A stretch of DNA of 24,796 nucleotides from positions 1 through 24,796 of the IMG/VR virus record IMGVR_UViG_3300047375_001100. One strand, written 5' to 3'. The position numbers and the translations under genes are program-made. Source of the stretch: a virus. How positions within the stretch are numbered: position 1 is the stretch's first letter; the number at the start of each line of letters is the position of its first letter. The notes under the pieces are model-generated. The model saw only the letters and a program-made list of their open reading frames with translations. It searched no databases and had not been told where the DNA came from. Positions 5,167 to 12,145 of this stretch are shown piece by piece.

Positions 5167-6781
5167 ACAAGTTATATTAGGTTCAGATGCAAGAACCAAT
5201 TTAGTAAAAGGAATTGATATATTAGCAGATGCGGTGGTATCAACATTAGGACCTAATGGTAGAAATGTAGTAATTGCAAACCCCCAAGGAGTACCTCAAT
5301 CAACTAAAGATGGAGTTACTGTAGCAAAATCAATTACACTATCAGAACCTAATCAAGAGTTAGGAGTGCAGTTAGTAAAACAAGCAGCAATTAAAACTGC
5401 AGAAAAAGCAGGTGATGGTACAACAACATCTACTTTATTAGCTCGTGAAATGGTTAAAGCTGGATTAAATGCTTTAAACAATAACGAAAATGCTGTACAA
5501 ATTAAAAGAGATATTGACTCAACTGTTGAAGAAGTAGTTAATAATCTTAGAAATAATATATCAGAAGATATTTCAGGTGAAGAACAATTAGAACAGATTG
5601 CAACAATTTCTGCTAATAATGACCCTGAAACTGGAAAATTAATTTCAACCGCAATAGAAAAAGTAGGATTAGAAGGTGTTGTCCATATTGAAGAATCTCG
5701 TACAGGAGAAACTTACTTAGAAACTGTTGAAGGGTTACAGTTTGAAAGAGGATATAAGTCTCCTTATTTTGTTACTAATAATAGTAATATGACTGCCACA
5801 TTAGATAACCCTCTAATCCTTATTGCGGATCAAAAATTAACCCAAGTTAAAGAATTATTACCTGTATTAGAAGCAGTATCAGCACAAGCAAAATCATTAT
5901 TAATTATAGCAGAAGATATTGATAATGAAGCTTTAGCTACTCTTATTGTTAATAAAATGAGAGGTACAATGAAAGTATGTGCGGTTAAAGCACCTGATTT
6001 TGGTGATAGACGTAAATTAGTATTAGAAGATATTGCTATCACTACTGGTGGGGTAGTATTTGATAAACAAAAAGGAATGAAGCTTGACAAATTCTCTTGG
6101 GAGTGGTTTGGTGAAGCTCGTACTGTAACAATAGAAAAAGAACAAACAACAATTGTAGATGGAAAAGGAGGAATTGAACCAATTGAAGCACGTATTGAAG
6201 AGTTACAACAACAAATCAATAAAGCAACAACGCCGTTCGAAATCGAAAAACTTCAAGAAAGACTCGCGAAATTCACAGGAGGAGTAGCGATAATTCATGT
6301 AGGTGGGAATACTGAAACCGAAATGAAGGAGAAAAAAGATAGAGTTGATGATGCACTACATGCAACAAAAGCTGCTATTGAAGAAGGTATAGTACCTGGA
6401 GGAGGAACAGCATTATTATATGCCTCTTCAGGTCTAGAAGCTAAAACAACAGGGGCTCAAATTGTAATAGAAGCTTGTGCTAAACCATTTAATCAAATCT
6501 TAGTTAATGCTGGGTTTGATATTGTTAAAGGGCAAATTTTAGCAGATAATTTAGTTAATTCAGGTAATGATACTTGGGCCGGGTTTAATATTAAAACTGA
6601 AGAAATAGTTAATATGAAAGAAGAAGGTATTATTGACCCTACTAAAGTAGCTAGAACAGCTTTACAAAACGCGGCATCAGTAGCGGGTACAGTATTATTA
6701 ACAGAATGTACTGTAGTAGATGAACTAAGTGAAGATAATAATCAACCTCAAATAGATCCTTCTATGATGGGGATGATGTAA
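5159..6781 (+). CDS. groEL: GroEL-like chaperonin (Cpn60), apparently complete
   Basis: A 540-residue type I chaperonin. Equatorial ATP-site motifs are intact: GPNGRNV (31-37), DGVTVAKSI (51-59), GDGTTT (85-90) and VDDALHATKAA, with the aspartate needed for hydrolysis, followed by GGGTALL. Apical substrate- and GroES-binding positions are kept (RGYKSPYF, ELLPVLEAV, ATLIVN), and GFGDRRK is nearly intact as DFGDRRK. Compared with E. coli GroEL, a short equatorial loop after the GGG motif is missing by several residues. The tail is SMMGMM, not a long GGM repeat. Complete GroEL genes are known in only some large phages, where they help fold phage proteins. Paired with its own GroES it is probably a functional ring-and-lid system for the virion or replication proteins. 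Confidence 0.96.
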   Translation: MSKQVILGSDARTNLVKGIDILADAVVSTLGPNGRNVVIANPQGVPQSTKDGVTVAKSITLSEPNQELGVQLVKQAAIKTAEKAGDGTTTSTLLAREMVKAGLNALNNNENAVQIKRDIDSTVEEVVNNLRNNISEDISGEEQLEQIATISANNDPETGKLISTAIEKVGLEGVVHIEESRTGETYLETVEGLQFERGYKSPYFVTNNSNMTATLDNPLILIADQKLTQVKELLPVLEAVSAQAKSLLIIAEDIDNEALATLIVNKMRGTMKVCAVKAPDFGDRRKLVLEDIAITTGGVVFDKQKGMKLDKFSWEWFGEARTVTIEKEQTTIVDGKGGIEPIEARIEELQQQINKATTPFEIEKLQERLAKFTGGVAIIHVGGNTETEMKEKKDRVDDALHATKAAIEEGIVPGGGTALLYASSGLEAKTTGAQIVIEACAKPFNQILVNAGFDIVKGQILADNLVNSGNDTWAGFNIKTEEIVNMKEEGIIDPTKVARTALQNAASVAGTVLLTECTVVDELSEDNNQPQIDPSMMGMM

Positions 6782-6813
6782 TAATTAATAATTAATAAAT
6801 AAAAAGTAAAAAA

Positions 6814-6981
6814 ATGACAAAAAATGAAATTTTTGAGATTATTGAAACAAATTTCAATATCTTAGCAGCAGAAAACGATGGAACTACTAAGGCGAGTCAA
6901 GCACGAGCTAGAAAAGCAGCACAAGCTATTAAACGAGTAATCACGGATTACAAAAAAGCATCTGTGGCTGAGTTAAAATAG
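6814..6981 (+). CDS. Small histone H1-like DNA-binding protein
   Basis: A 55-residue ORF starting at ATG 6814. It has an acidic, helical first half (TKNEIFEIIETNFNIL) and a basic second half (QARARKAAQAIKRVITDYKKASV). This layout, with the ARARKA...IK...YKKASV pattern, resembles the short histone-H1-like proteins of Bacteroidota and their phages, which bind DNA non-specifically. It starts 32 bases after groEL in an A/T-only leader and ends just before the promoter-like TTCGTATATT at 6983. Its small size leaves room for error, but the composition and the lack of any other gene in this gap support it. It may compact phage DNA or bind host DNA. Confidence 0.68.
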   Translation: MTKNEIFEIIETNFNILAAENDGTTKASQARARKAAQAIKRVITDYKKASVAELK

Positions 6982-6994
6982 TTTCGTATATTAT
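6963..6994 (+). promoter_or_regulatory. Promoter-like element overlapping the start of the 6993 gene
   Basis: TGTG (6963-6966), 20 bases, TATATTAT (6987-6994), containing the recurrent TTCGTATATT at 6983-6992. The box abuts and overlaps the ATG at 6993, so a normal start site 4-6 bases past the box would exclude that ATG. It may serve the clamp-loader gene further on, use an unusually short spacing, or be a coincidence. Confidence 0.42.
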
Positions 6995-7262
6995 GGCTAC
7001 AAAGATTGAAGAAAAAAATATCCTAATCGCTCGGAGAGTTCCTCCGGGCGATAAATGGAGATTAGTTGCAAATGAACCTGATGGTCCTATACATAAAACT
7101 TTAACTGATGCTTTGGAAGCTTATATGATTAAAACAGGATTTAAAGGCAGTTATAGATTAGAACCTCTAAAAAGCAGTTTATATGCAATTGATTCCAAAG
7201 AAACAGAAGTAACACCAGAACCAGAAAAGAAATATTCATTGTATGGCGAATTCGGAGAATAG
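6993..7262 (+). CDS. Hypothetical protein preceding the clamp loader
   Basis: An 89-residue protein that I do not recognise. It has a short conserved-looking N-terminal half (IARRVPPGDKWRLVANEPDGP, then a helical HKTLTDALEAYMI) and a C-terminal acidic/proline linker. It overlaps the start of the gp44 gene by 20 bases, so its translation probably feeds the clamp loader. There are no membrane segments, zinc ligands or enzyme motifs. The ATG directly abuts the promoter-like TTCGTATATT, and no ATG, GTG or TTG occurs in frame until about codon 45, so the start is either this ATG or the gene is read from upstream transcripts. Confidence 0.62.
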   Translation: MATKIEEKNILIARRVPPGDKWRLVANEPDGPIHKTLTDALEAYMIKTGFKGSYRLEPLKSSLYAIDSKETEVTPEPEKKYSLYGEFGE

Positions 7263-8187
7263 CTTATTAGTAGAGAAATATAGACCATCCAAGTTAGAAA
7301 ACTATGTTGGTAATGAAAATATTAAAAAATCCATATCTAAATATTTAGAACAGAATGATATTTTAAATTTAATATTTTATGGACCTGCTGGTACAGGAAA
7401 AACTACTTTGGCAAAACTTTGTGTTCAAAATCTTAATTGTGATCATCTTTATATCAATGCCTCTGATGAAAGAGGGATTGAAACGATTCGTGATAAAGTA
7501 CAAAGCTTTGCAAGCGTTGCTTCTTTTAAACCACTTAAAGTGGTTATTTTGGATGAAGCTGATTTTCTTACTATCCAAGCGCAAGCTTCACTCCGTAATA
7601 TCATCGAAACTTTTTCACGTACGACGCGTTTTATTATGACTTGTAATTTTGTAGAGCGTATTATTGATCCTCTACAATCTAGATGTCAAGTACTTAAAAT
7701 TGTACCCCCAACTAAAAAAGACGTTGCTAAACATTTACATTGGATTTGTAATGAAGAATCAATTACACATGAAGTAAATGATTTAGTACCCTTAGTTAAC
7801 CAATATTATCCTGATTTACGTAAGTGTATTAACACTATACAATTATCAACTGTAGATGGTGGGGCAAATGATTTATATCTTAGTTTAGACCAATCAGTAT
7901 TAGTATCATCTAATTATATAGATAAAGTAATCAATGCTTTATCAGAAGGATCTAAACATAATAAAATAGATTGTTATAATGATATACGTCAAATTATAGC
8001 CGATGCTAATGTAGATGATTTTGATGAATTATTTAAATCATTATACGAACGTGCATCTGAATATTTACAAAATAAAGAAGGCACAGCCGCTATTTTAATA
8101 AATGAACATCAATATAAAGCAAATTTCCGAATCGACAAGGAAATAAATACAATGTCGTTAATTCAAAACTTAATAAATAATAAATAA
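7243..8187 (+). CDS. 44: Sliding-clamp loader large (AAA+) subunit, T4 gp44-like
   Basis: A 314-residue AAA+ ATPase, close to T4 gp44 (319). It opens with the clamp-loader signature LLVEKYRPSKLENYVG. Walker A is GPAGTGKTT (residues 47-55), Walker B is VILDEAD (101-107), sensor 1 includes TCN (133-135), and the SRC motif with the arginine finger is at 146-148. A lid region and a C-terminal collar domain follow. With gp62 it forms the 4:1 loader that opens gp45 at primer-template junctions. It overlaps the preceding gene by 20 bases and is followed after two bases by a small gene and then gp62. Codons around the Walker B region (about 7460-7640) look less AT-biased than the rest. Confidence 0.95.
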   Translation: MANSENSLLVEKYRPSKLENYVGNENIKKSISKYLEQNDILNLIFYGPAGTGKTTLAKLCVQNLNCDHLYINASDERGIETIRDKVQSFASVASFKPLKVVILDEADFLTIQAQASLRNIIETFSRTTRFIMTCNFVERIIDPLQSRCQVLKIVPPTKKDVAKHLHWICNEESITHEVNDLVPLVNQYYPDLRKCINTIQLSTVDGGANDLYLSLDQSVLVSSNYIDKVINALSEGSKHNKIDCYNDIRQIIADANVDDFDELFKSLYERASEYLQNKEGTAAILINEHQYKANFRIDKEINTMSLIQNLINNK

Positions 8188-8189
8188 TT

Positions 8190-8432
8190 ATGCAACAGCA
8201 ACAACAACCTCAAATTGATTTAAAAAACACAACAGCTATTAAAAATTTTGATGGTGGAGTTATTTTTCAACAAGGAGTAGTATTAAGAACTGTATCTAAA
8301 TTTATAATGGGTACAGATGAAGATGCTCTACTACCAATCCCAGTTTTTTATGACCCATCAACTAAGAAAATTCTTAAATCATCGGTTCCAAAAGAACTTA
8401 GAGAAGAATTAGCTGATGAATTAATGGACTAA
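8190..8432 (+). CDS. Small conserved phage protein between gp44 and gp62
   Basis: An 80-residue protein with a glutamine-rich start (MQQQQQPQ). The core, GGVIFQQGVVLRTVSKFIMGTDEDALLPIPVFYDPSTKKIL, looks like a small beta domain, followed by a short helix. I recall similar small proteins in marine T4-like phages but know no function. Its place between the two clamp-loader subunits, with two-base gaps on both sides, points to co-expression with the replisome. T4 has no gene between 44 and 62. It is not RegA, the translational repressor of T4 replication genes, whose length and motifs differ. Confidence 0.66.
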   Translation: MQQQQQPQIDLKNTTAIKNFDGGVIFQQGVVLRTVSKFIMGTDEDALLPIPVFYDPSTKKILKSSVPKELREELADELMD

Positions 8433-8434
8433 GT

Positions 8435-8848
8435 TTGAAGAATATCTTTGATTGGTTAAAGGTAATTAATACTACTAAGCCCCCCGTTGATTCTTTTACA
8501 GATAAAGATTGGGAAGTTTGGAACAGTTATATGATACATAGATTTTTATCTATGAATCCTGATTATTTAGAAGTTGTAAATTATGTTCAAGATTTTCCTC
8601 CCCAAGAAAAAAGAATGATCTATAACATATATAGAGAATTCATTCCCAAAAACAATAAGTGGAATAAATATATTAAATCTAAGATAAAACAACCTAATAA
8701 AGATTTAGTAGACCATATTAAAGGTTATTTTGAATGTTCTTCTAAGGAAGCAAAAGAATATATAAATATATTGACCACCCCAGAAATAAGTCGTATATTA
8801 ACGAATAAAGGATTAGATAAAAAAGAAATAAAACCATTATTAAAATGA
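8435..8848 (+). CDS. 62: Sliding-clamp loader small subunit, T4 gp62-like
   Basis: A 137-residue protein beginning at TTG 8435, the only plausible start before the conserved NIFDWLKVINTTK. The family pattern is clear to me from cyanophage-type gp62: an N-terminal NIFDWL helix, then W...YMIHRFLSMNPDYLEVVNYVQ, then KRMIYNIYREFIP, then KWNKYIK. It is shorter than T4 gp62 (187) but typical of the compact versions. It is the non-ATPase arm of the gp44/gp62 loader. Its last codons overlap the next gene (ATGA), and a promoter-like sequence is embedded in its 3' end. Confidence 0.82.
   Translation: MKNIFDWLKVINTTKPPVDSFTDKDWEVWNSYMIHRFLSMNPDYLEVVNYVQDFPPQEKRMIYNIYREFIPKNNKWNKYIKSKIKQPNKDLVDHIKGYFECSSKEAKEYINILTTPEISRILTNKGLDKKEIKPLLK
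8770..8801 (+). promoter_or_regulatory. Possible internal promoter in the 3' end of gp62
   Basis: ATTG (8770-8773), 20 bases, TATATTAA (8794-8801), with gTCGTATATT matching the recurrent extended element except for its first base. It could serve the 8845 gene and those beyond it. It lies in coding sequence (codons for R-I-L), so chance is a real alternative. Confidence 0.38.
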
Positions 8849-9078
8849 CAAAAGAATTATACACTATGTTAAAAACATCTGCTGAAGCAGATAAAGCTAA
8901 AGCATTATTATCACTTGAATTACTGGGTAATAAGGCAGTTGGCATTGGAGATCATTCAACCGAAGATTTTTATAAAAATGCTGAAGAAGCACTTATAAAT
9001 CTAGTTGATGCTGATGATAGACTTACAACACTAGATACATATTTCAATATTAATAGACCAGTACAAGTAAATGGGTGA
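8845..9078 (+). CDS. Small conserved phage protein of unknown function
   Basis: A 77-residue, probably all-helical acidic protein. The segment GIGDHSTEDFYKNAEEALINLVDADDRLTTL is a pattern that I associate with small unknown proteins of T4-like cyanophages near replication genes. It overlaps gp62 by four bases (ATGA) and the next gene by eight, so it belongs to the same translational chain. There are no zinc ligands, membrane segments or enzyme motif. The role may be structural or regulatory, but nothing in the sequence shows which. Confidence 0.66.
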   Translation: MTKELYTMLKTSAEADKAKALLSLELLGNKAVGIGDHSTEDFYKNAEEALINLVDADDRLTTLDTYFNINRPVQVNG

Positions 9079-9487
9079 TACAATAACTAAATACCACGAA
9101 ATAATGAGTGATAGAGAAATTATGAATGCCAAAAGAGGTGTTTCAGCAAAATTAGGTGTACAAGTATTCGAAAAAGAGTATCCCGAATTATCTAAGGAGT
9201 TTAAAAAAATTCAAAAAGAAATGTATGAAATGTTTGCTCGTAAGCATATGGACTATGGTTTAAATAACATTGCTTTAGGCGGAGATATCGTTAATAATAG
9301 CGATGATAAACAATTCTCACTAACTGGGTTATGTATTAGATTAACTGACAAAATATCACGTTTAAAAAATTTACTAATTAATGGTAGATCATTTGTTGAA
9401 GGTGAAGGTATGCAAGATACATTTATTGATATTGCCAATTATGGAATAATAGGTCTTTTAGTAGGTCGAGATAAATGGAAAAAATAG
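9071..9487 (+). CDS. DUF1599 / nucleotide-modification-associated domain 1 (Nmad1) protein
   Basis: A 138-residue helical protein. The core MYEMFARKHMDYGLNNIALGG, then LTGLCIRLTDKISRLKNLL and DTFIDIANYGIIGLLV, matches DUF1599, later renamed Nmad1 because of links to DNA base-modification systems in phages. The E/K/D-rich helices resemble MazG-type all-alpha nucleotide-handling proteins, so a nucleotide-binding or pool-cleaning role is plausible. It overlaps the preceding gene by eight bases and is followed by a PD-(D/E)XK nuclease after one base. No thymidylate-synthase-like or hydroxymethylase gene is in this window, so modification of phage DNA is only a possibility. Confidence 0.72.
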   Translation: MGDTITKYHEIMSDREIMNAKRGVSAKLGVQVFEKEYPELSKEFKKIQKEMYEMFARKHMDYGLNNIALGGDIVNNSDDKQFSLTGLCIRLTDKISRLKNLLINGRSFVEGEGMQDTFIDIANYGIIGLLVGRDKWKK

Positions 9488-9488
9488 T

Positions 9489-10460
9489 TTGGCTAAAAAA
9501 ATCCCAAAGATTATAAAGGAGATTAGAAATAACCCTCCAACCCCCGTTAATTATGGCTATCAAAAGAATATATCATATTCTCAGATGTCTATATTTAGAG
9601 GATGCCCCCATAGGTGGAAATTACAGTATAAGGATAAAATTAAACGTTTTACTTCTTCAATTCATACTGTATTTGGGACAGCCATTCATGAAGTTATGCA
9701 ACATTATTTAGATGTGGCATATGATAAATCCTTTGCTGTAGCAGATAGGGAAATTGATATGGAAGAATTTTTCCAAGAAAAATTTATAGGTGAATATCGA
9801 AATCAATACAAGAAAAATAAAGACCAACATTTCTCCTCAGCTGAGGAAATGAGAGAATTTTTTGATGATGGAATGGGTATTTTAACTTGGTTTAAGAAAA
9901 AAAGATCTAGGTACTTCTCTAAACGTGGTTGGCATTTAGTTGGTTGCGAAATACCATTAGTAATTGCACCAAATAAAATGTATAACAACATATTATACGC
10001 TGGTTTTTTAGATGTTGTCATGTACCATGAGGAAACAGAAACATTTAAAATAATCGATATTAAAACAAGTACTCGTGGTTGGAGAGAACAAGACAAGAAA
10101 AATGAAGATAAACAATATCAATTACTTCTATACAAACAATATTTCTCAGAACAGTATGGGATACCTTTAGATAAAATTGAAATTGAGTTTTTTATTGTTA
10201 AAAGGAAAGTAATGGATTGGGATGATGAAAAAATAATGTCACCTCATCAAGCATATAGGGTACAGCAATTTAGCCCACCAAGTGGTAAAATTAAATTAGG
10301 AAGAGCTAAAAAAGCTATAAATAATTTTATAAATGAATGTTTTAATTCTAATGGAGACATAAAAGATATAGAATATCCAAAATCCCCAAGTAAATGGAAT
10401 TGTAACTTTTGCCCCTATAAAGAAGATAAAGAAAATTGTGGAGAAGGTATAATCTACTGA
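9489..10460 (+). CDS. PD-(D/E)XK nuclease of the RecB/Cas4 type with Fe-S cysteines
   Basis: A 323-residue protein starting at TTG 9489; the next in-frame ATG would remove the conserved N-terminus. Nuclease motifs are in order: YSQMSIFRGCPHRW (30-43), FGTAIHEVM with H67, GCEIPL with E154, AGFLDVV with D175, IIDIKTS with D190 and K192, and KQYQLLLY (208-215, with Q209). One early cysteine (C39) and three late ones (C305, C308, C317) match the 4Fe-4S staple of Cas4 and AddB nucleases. It likely trims DNA ends during recombination or repair, or degrades host DNA. It ends the replication block, since the glycan island follows after a 45-base gap. No CRISPR array or Cas1/Cas2 is present, so a CRISPR role is unlikely. 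Confidence 0.87.
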   Translation: MAKKIPKIIKEIRNNPPTPVNYGYQKNISYSQMSIFRGCPHRWKLQYKDKIKRFTSSIHTVFGTAIHEVMQHYLDVAYDKSFAVADREIDMEEFFQEKFIGEYRNQYKKNKDQHFSSAEEMREFFDDGMGILTWFKKKRSRYFSKRGWHLVGCEIPLVIAPNKMYNNILYAGFLDVVMYHEETETFKIIDIKTSTRGWREQDKKNEDKQYQLLLYKQYFSEQYGIPLDKIEIEFFIVKRKVMDWDDEKIMSPHQAYRVQQFSPPSGKIKLGRAKKAINNFINECFNSNGDIKDIEYPKSPSKWNCNFCPYKEDKENCGEGIIY

Positions 10461-10505
10461 TATCCCAATATATGTATACTAAAATAATGTTATAAAATAA
10501 AGATT

Positions 10506-10694
10506 ATGAGCGCAAAAAAAGATATGACACTAACGAGTGTTAAAGTTAAAAGCGATTTATTCGAGAATTTTAAAATTGAATGTGTAAAACGTAAATTTTC
10601 ATTCCAAAAACTTGCCGATCGGTCTTTGTTTTTGTATCTTACAGATGAAGATTTTCGTAAATCAATTACTAATCAAACTAATCTCGAGTTATAA
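10506..10694 (+). CDS. Ribbon-helix-helix-like small DNA-binding protein
   Basis: A 62-residue protein. After a basic start, TSVKVKSDLFENFKIECVKRKFSFQKLADRSLFLYL fits a ribbon-helix-helix fold: one short strand (TSVKV) that would pair in a dimer and insert into the DNA groove, then two helices. This fold is used by small repressors and plasmid or phage regulators. It is the first gene after a 45-base gap and lies 11 bases before the glycosyltransferase genes, so it could regulate the glycan operon, including itself. The gap holds a TATAAAATA stretch at 10491 but no clear TTTG/TAnnTTTG pair. Confidence 0.72.
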   Translation: MSAKKDMTLTSVKVKSDLFENFKIECVKRKFSFQKLADRSLFLYLTDEDFRKSITNQTNLEL

Positions 10695-10705
10695 ATCCAA
10701 AACCA

Positions 10706-12145
10706 ATGAATAAAAGTTTTAAATACCTTCCTCAAGATAAAAGGAAGAAAATATTATTAATTTGTGATGATATTAGAGTACACTCAGGTGTTGCCACAAT
10801 AGCAAAAGAAATTGTAACCCACACAGCTCACCATTTTAATTGGGTACAAATGGCTGGGGCAATAAACCACCCAGATAAAGGGAAAAAATTAGATTTATCT
10901 TCAGATACTAATAAAGTAGCTAATATAGAGGATTCTTCTGTAAGACTTTATCCCGTTGATGGTTATGGTAATCCATCAATTCTAAGACAAGTTATATCCC
11001 TTGAAAAACCAGATGCTATAATGCTTTTTACTGACCCAAGGTACTTTACATGGGTATTTAATATGGAACATGAAATTAGAAAATTAATTCCTATTGCTTA
11101 CTTAAATATTTGGGATGATTATCCCGCTCCAATGTACAATAAACCCTATTATGAAGCTTGTGATTTACTAATGGGTATATCAAAACAAACAGTTAATATA
11201 AATAAATTAGTACTTAATAATAAAAAAGATAGTAAAATTTTCAAGTATATTCCTCATGGAAAAAACCCAGAAATATATTACCCCATTATAGAGGAAAATA
11301 AAGATTATTTAGAATTTAGAAATAAAATATTTGGTAATACAAAACCAGAATTTGTTGTATACTTTAATTCTAGAAATATACGAAGAAAACAAATACCAGA
11401 TACAATGTTAGCTTTTAGGGCATTTTTAGATTCTTTACCTAAGGAAAAATCAAAAAATTGTTTCCTTTTATTAAAAACAGAACTAGTTACAGATGCCGGA
11501 ACAGATTTACCAAGAGTAAAAGAATATTTCTTTGGAGAAGAGTATGACAATAATGTTAAATTTATAGAATCTAAATTAGAGGAAAAGCATTTAAATTATT
11601 TATATAATATAGCAGATGTTCAAATTTTATTAACCTCAAATGAAGGTTGGGGGTTAACAATTACGGAAGCAATATTATCAGGTACTCCTATTATAGCAAA
11701 TACTACGGGTGGAATGCAAGATCAAATGAGATTTATAGATGAAAATGGAAAATGGTTTACCCCTAGTCCGGATATACCTTCTAATCATAGAGGAACATAT
11801 AAAGAACATGGTGAATGGGCCTTTCCCGTTTATCCAACCTCAAGATCTATTCAGGGTTCTCCTCCAACACCTTATATCTATGATGATAGATGTAAATGGG
11901 AGGATGCTTTAGAACGAATTAAAGAAGTCTATAATTTAAGTCCTGAAGAACGTAGAACTAAAGGGTTAAAGGGAAGAGAATGGGCTATAAGTGAGGAAGC
12001 AGGTTTTACATCTGAACATCAAGGAAAAAGAGTTATAGAAGCATTTGATGAATTATTTGATACTTGGAAACCAAGAGAAAAGTATGAAATAATAAGTGCT
12101 AATGAATATAAAGGAAAAAATTTAAATCATAAATTATTTTATTAA
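10706..12145 (+). CDS. Glycosyltransferase, GT-B fold (GT4/GT1-like)
   Basis: A 479-residue protein. The N-terminal Rossmann domain begins KKILLICDDIRVHSGVATI, typical of the acceptor-binding half of GT4 enzymes. The C-terminal donor domain holds FNSRNIRRKQIPDTMLAF, then NIADVQILLTSNEGWGLTITEA, the E-x7-E nucleotide-sugar motif, and SGTPIIANTTGG. These enzymes transfer a sugar from an activated donor, usually with retention of configuration. Acceptor and donor cannot be read from sequence. It follows the RHH gene after 11 bases, and its last base is the first base of the next start (TAATG at 12143-12147). There is no signal peptide or membrane segment. Confidence 0.9.
   Translation: MNKSFKYLPQDKRKKILLICDDIRVHSGVATIAKEIVTHTAHHFNWVQMAGAINHPDKGKKLDLSSDTNKVANIEDSSVRLYPVDGYGNPSILRQVISLEKPDAIMLFTDPRYFTWVFNMEHEIRKLIPIAYLNIWDDYPAPMYNKPYYEACDLLMGISKQTVNINKLVLNNKKDSKIFKYIPHGKNPEIYYPIIEENKDYLEFRNKIFGNTKPEFVVYFNSRNIRRKQIPDTMLAFRAFLDSLPKEKSKNCFLLLKTELVTDAGTDLPRVKEYFFGEEYDNNVKFIESKLEEKHLNYLYNIADVQILLTSNEGWGLTITEAILSGTPIIANTTGGMQDQMRFIDENGKWFTPSPDIPSNHRGTYKEHGEWAFPVYPTSRSIQGSPPTPYIYDDRCKWEDALERIKEVYNLSPEERRTKGLKGREWAISEEAGFTSEHQGKRVIEAFDELFDTWKPREKYEIISANEYKGKNLNHKLFY

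Noticed and set aside
7379-7639. 86-codon + strand frame inside gp44
   Set aside because: It overlaps the Walker A/B region of a clear AAA+ gene in another frame and its protein shows no domain pattern.
9489-10460. Cas4-like nuclease as part of a CRISPR-Cas system
   Set aside because: No CRISPR repeats, Cas1 or Cas2 in the window; the protein fits the general RecB-type nucleases common in T4-like phages.
10491-10499. TATAAAATA as a T4-type late promoter (TATAAATA)
   Set aside because: It is one base longer than the T4 late consensus, a similar stretch at 21722 lies downstream of another promoter, and AT-rich leaders give such strings often. It is mentioned only as a possibility.
11373-11393. 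AATATACGAA at 11375, the reverse complement of the promoter element, inside a glycosyltransferase gene
   Set aside because: No TTTG at the right distance on the - strand (CAAA is only 9 bases away), no gene on that strand to serve, and the bases code for conserved residues.
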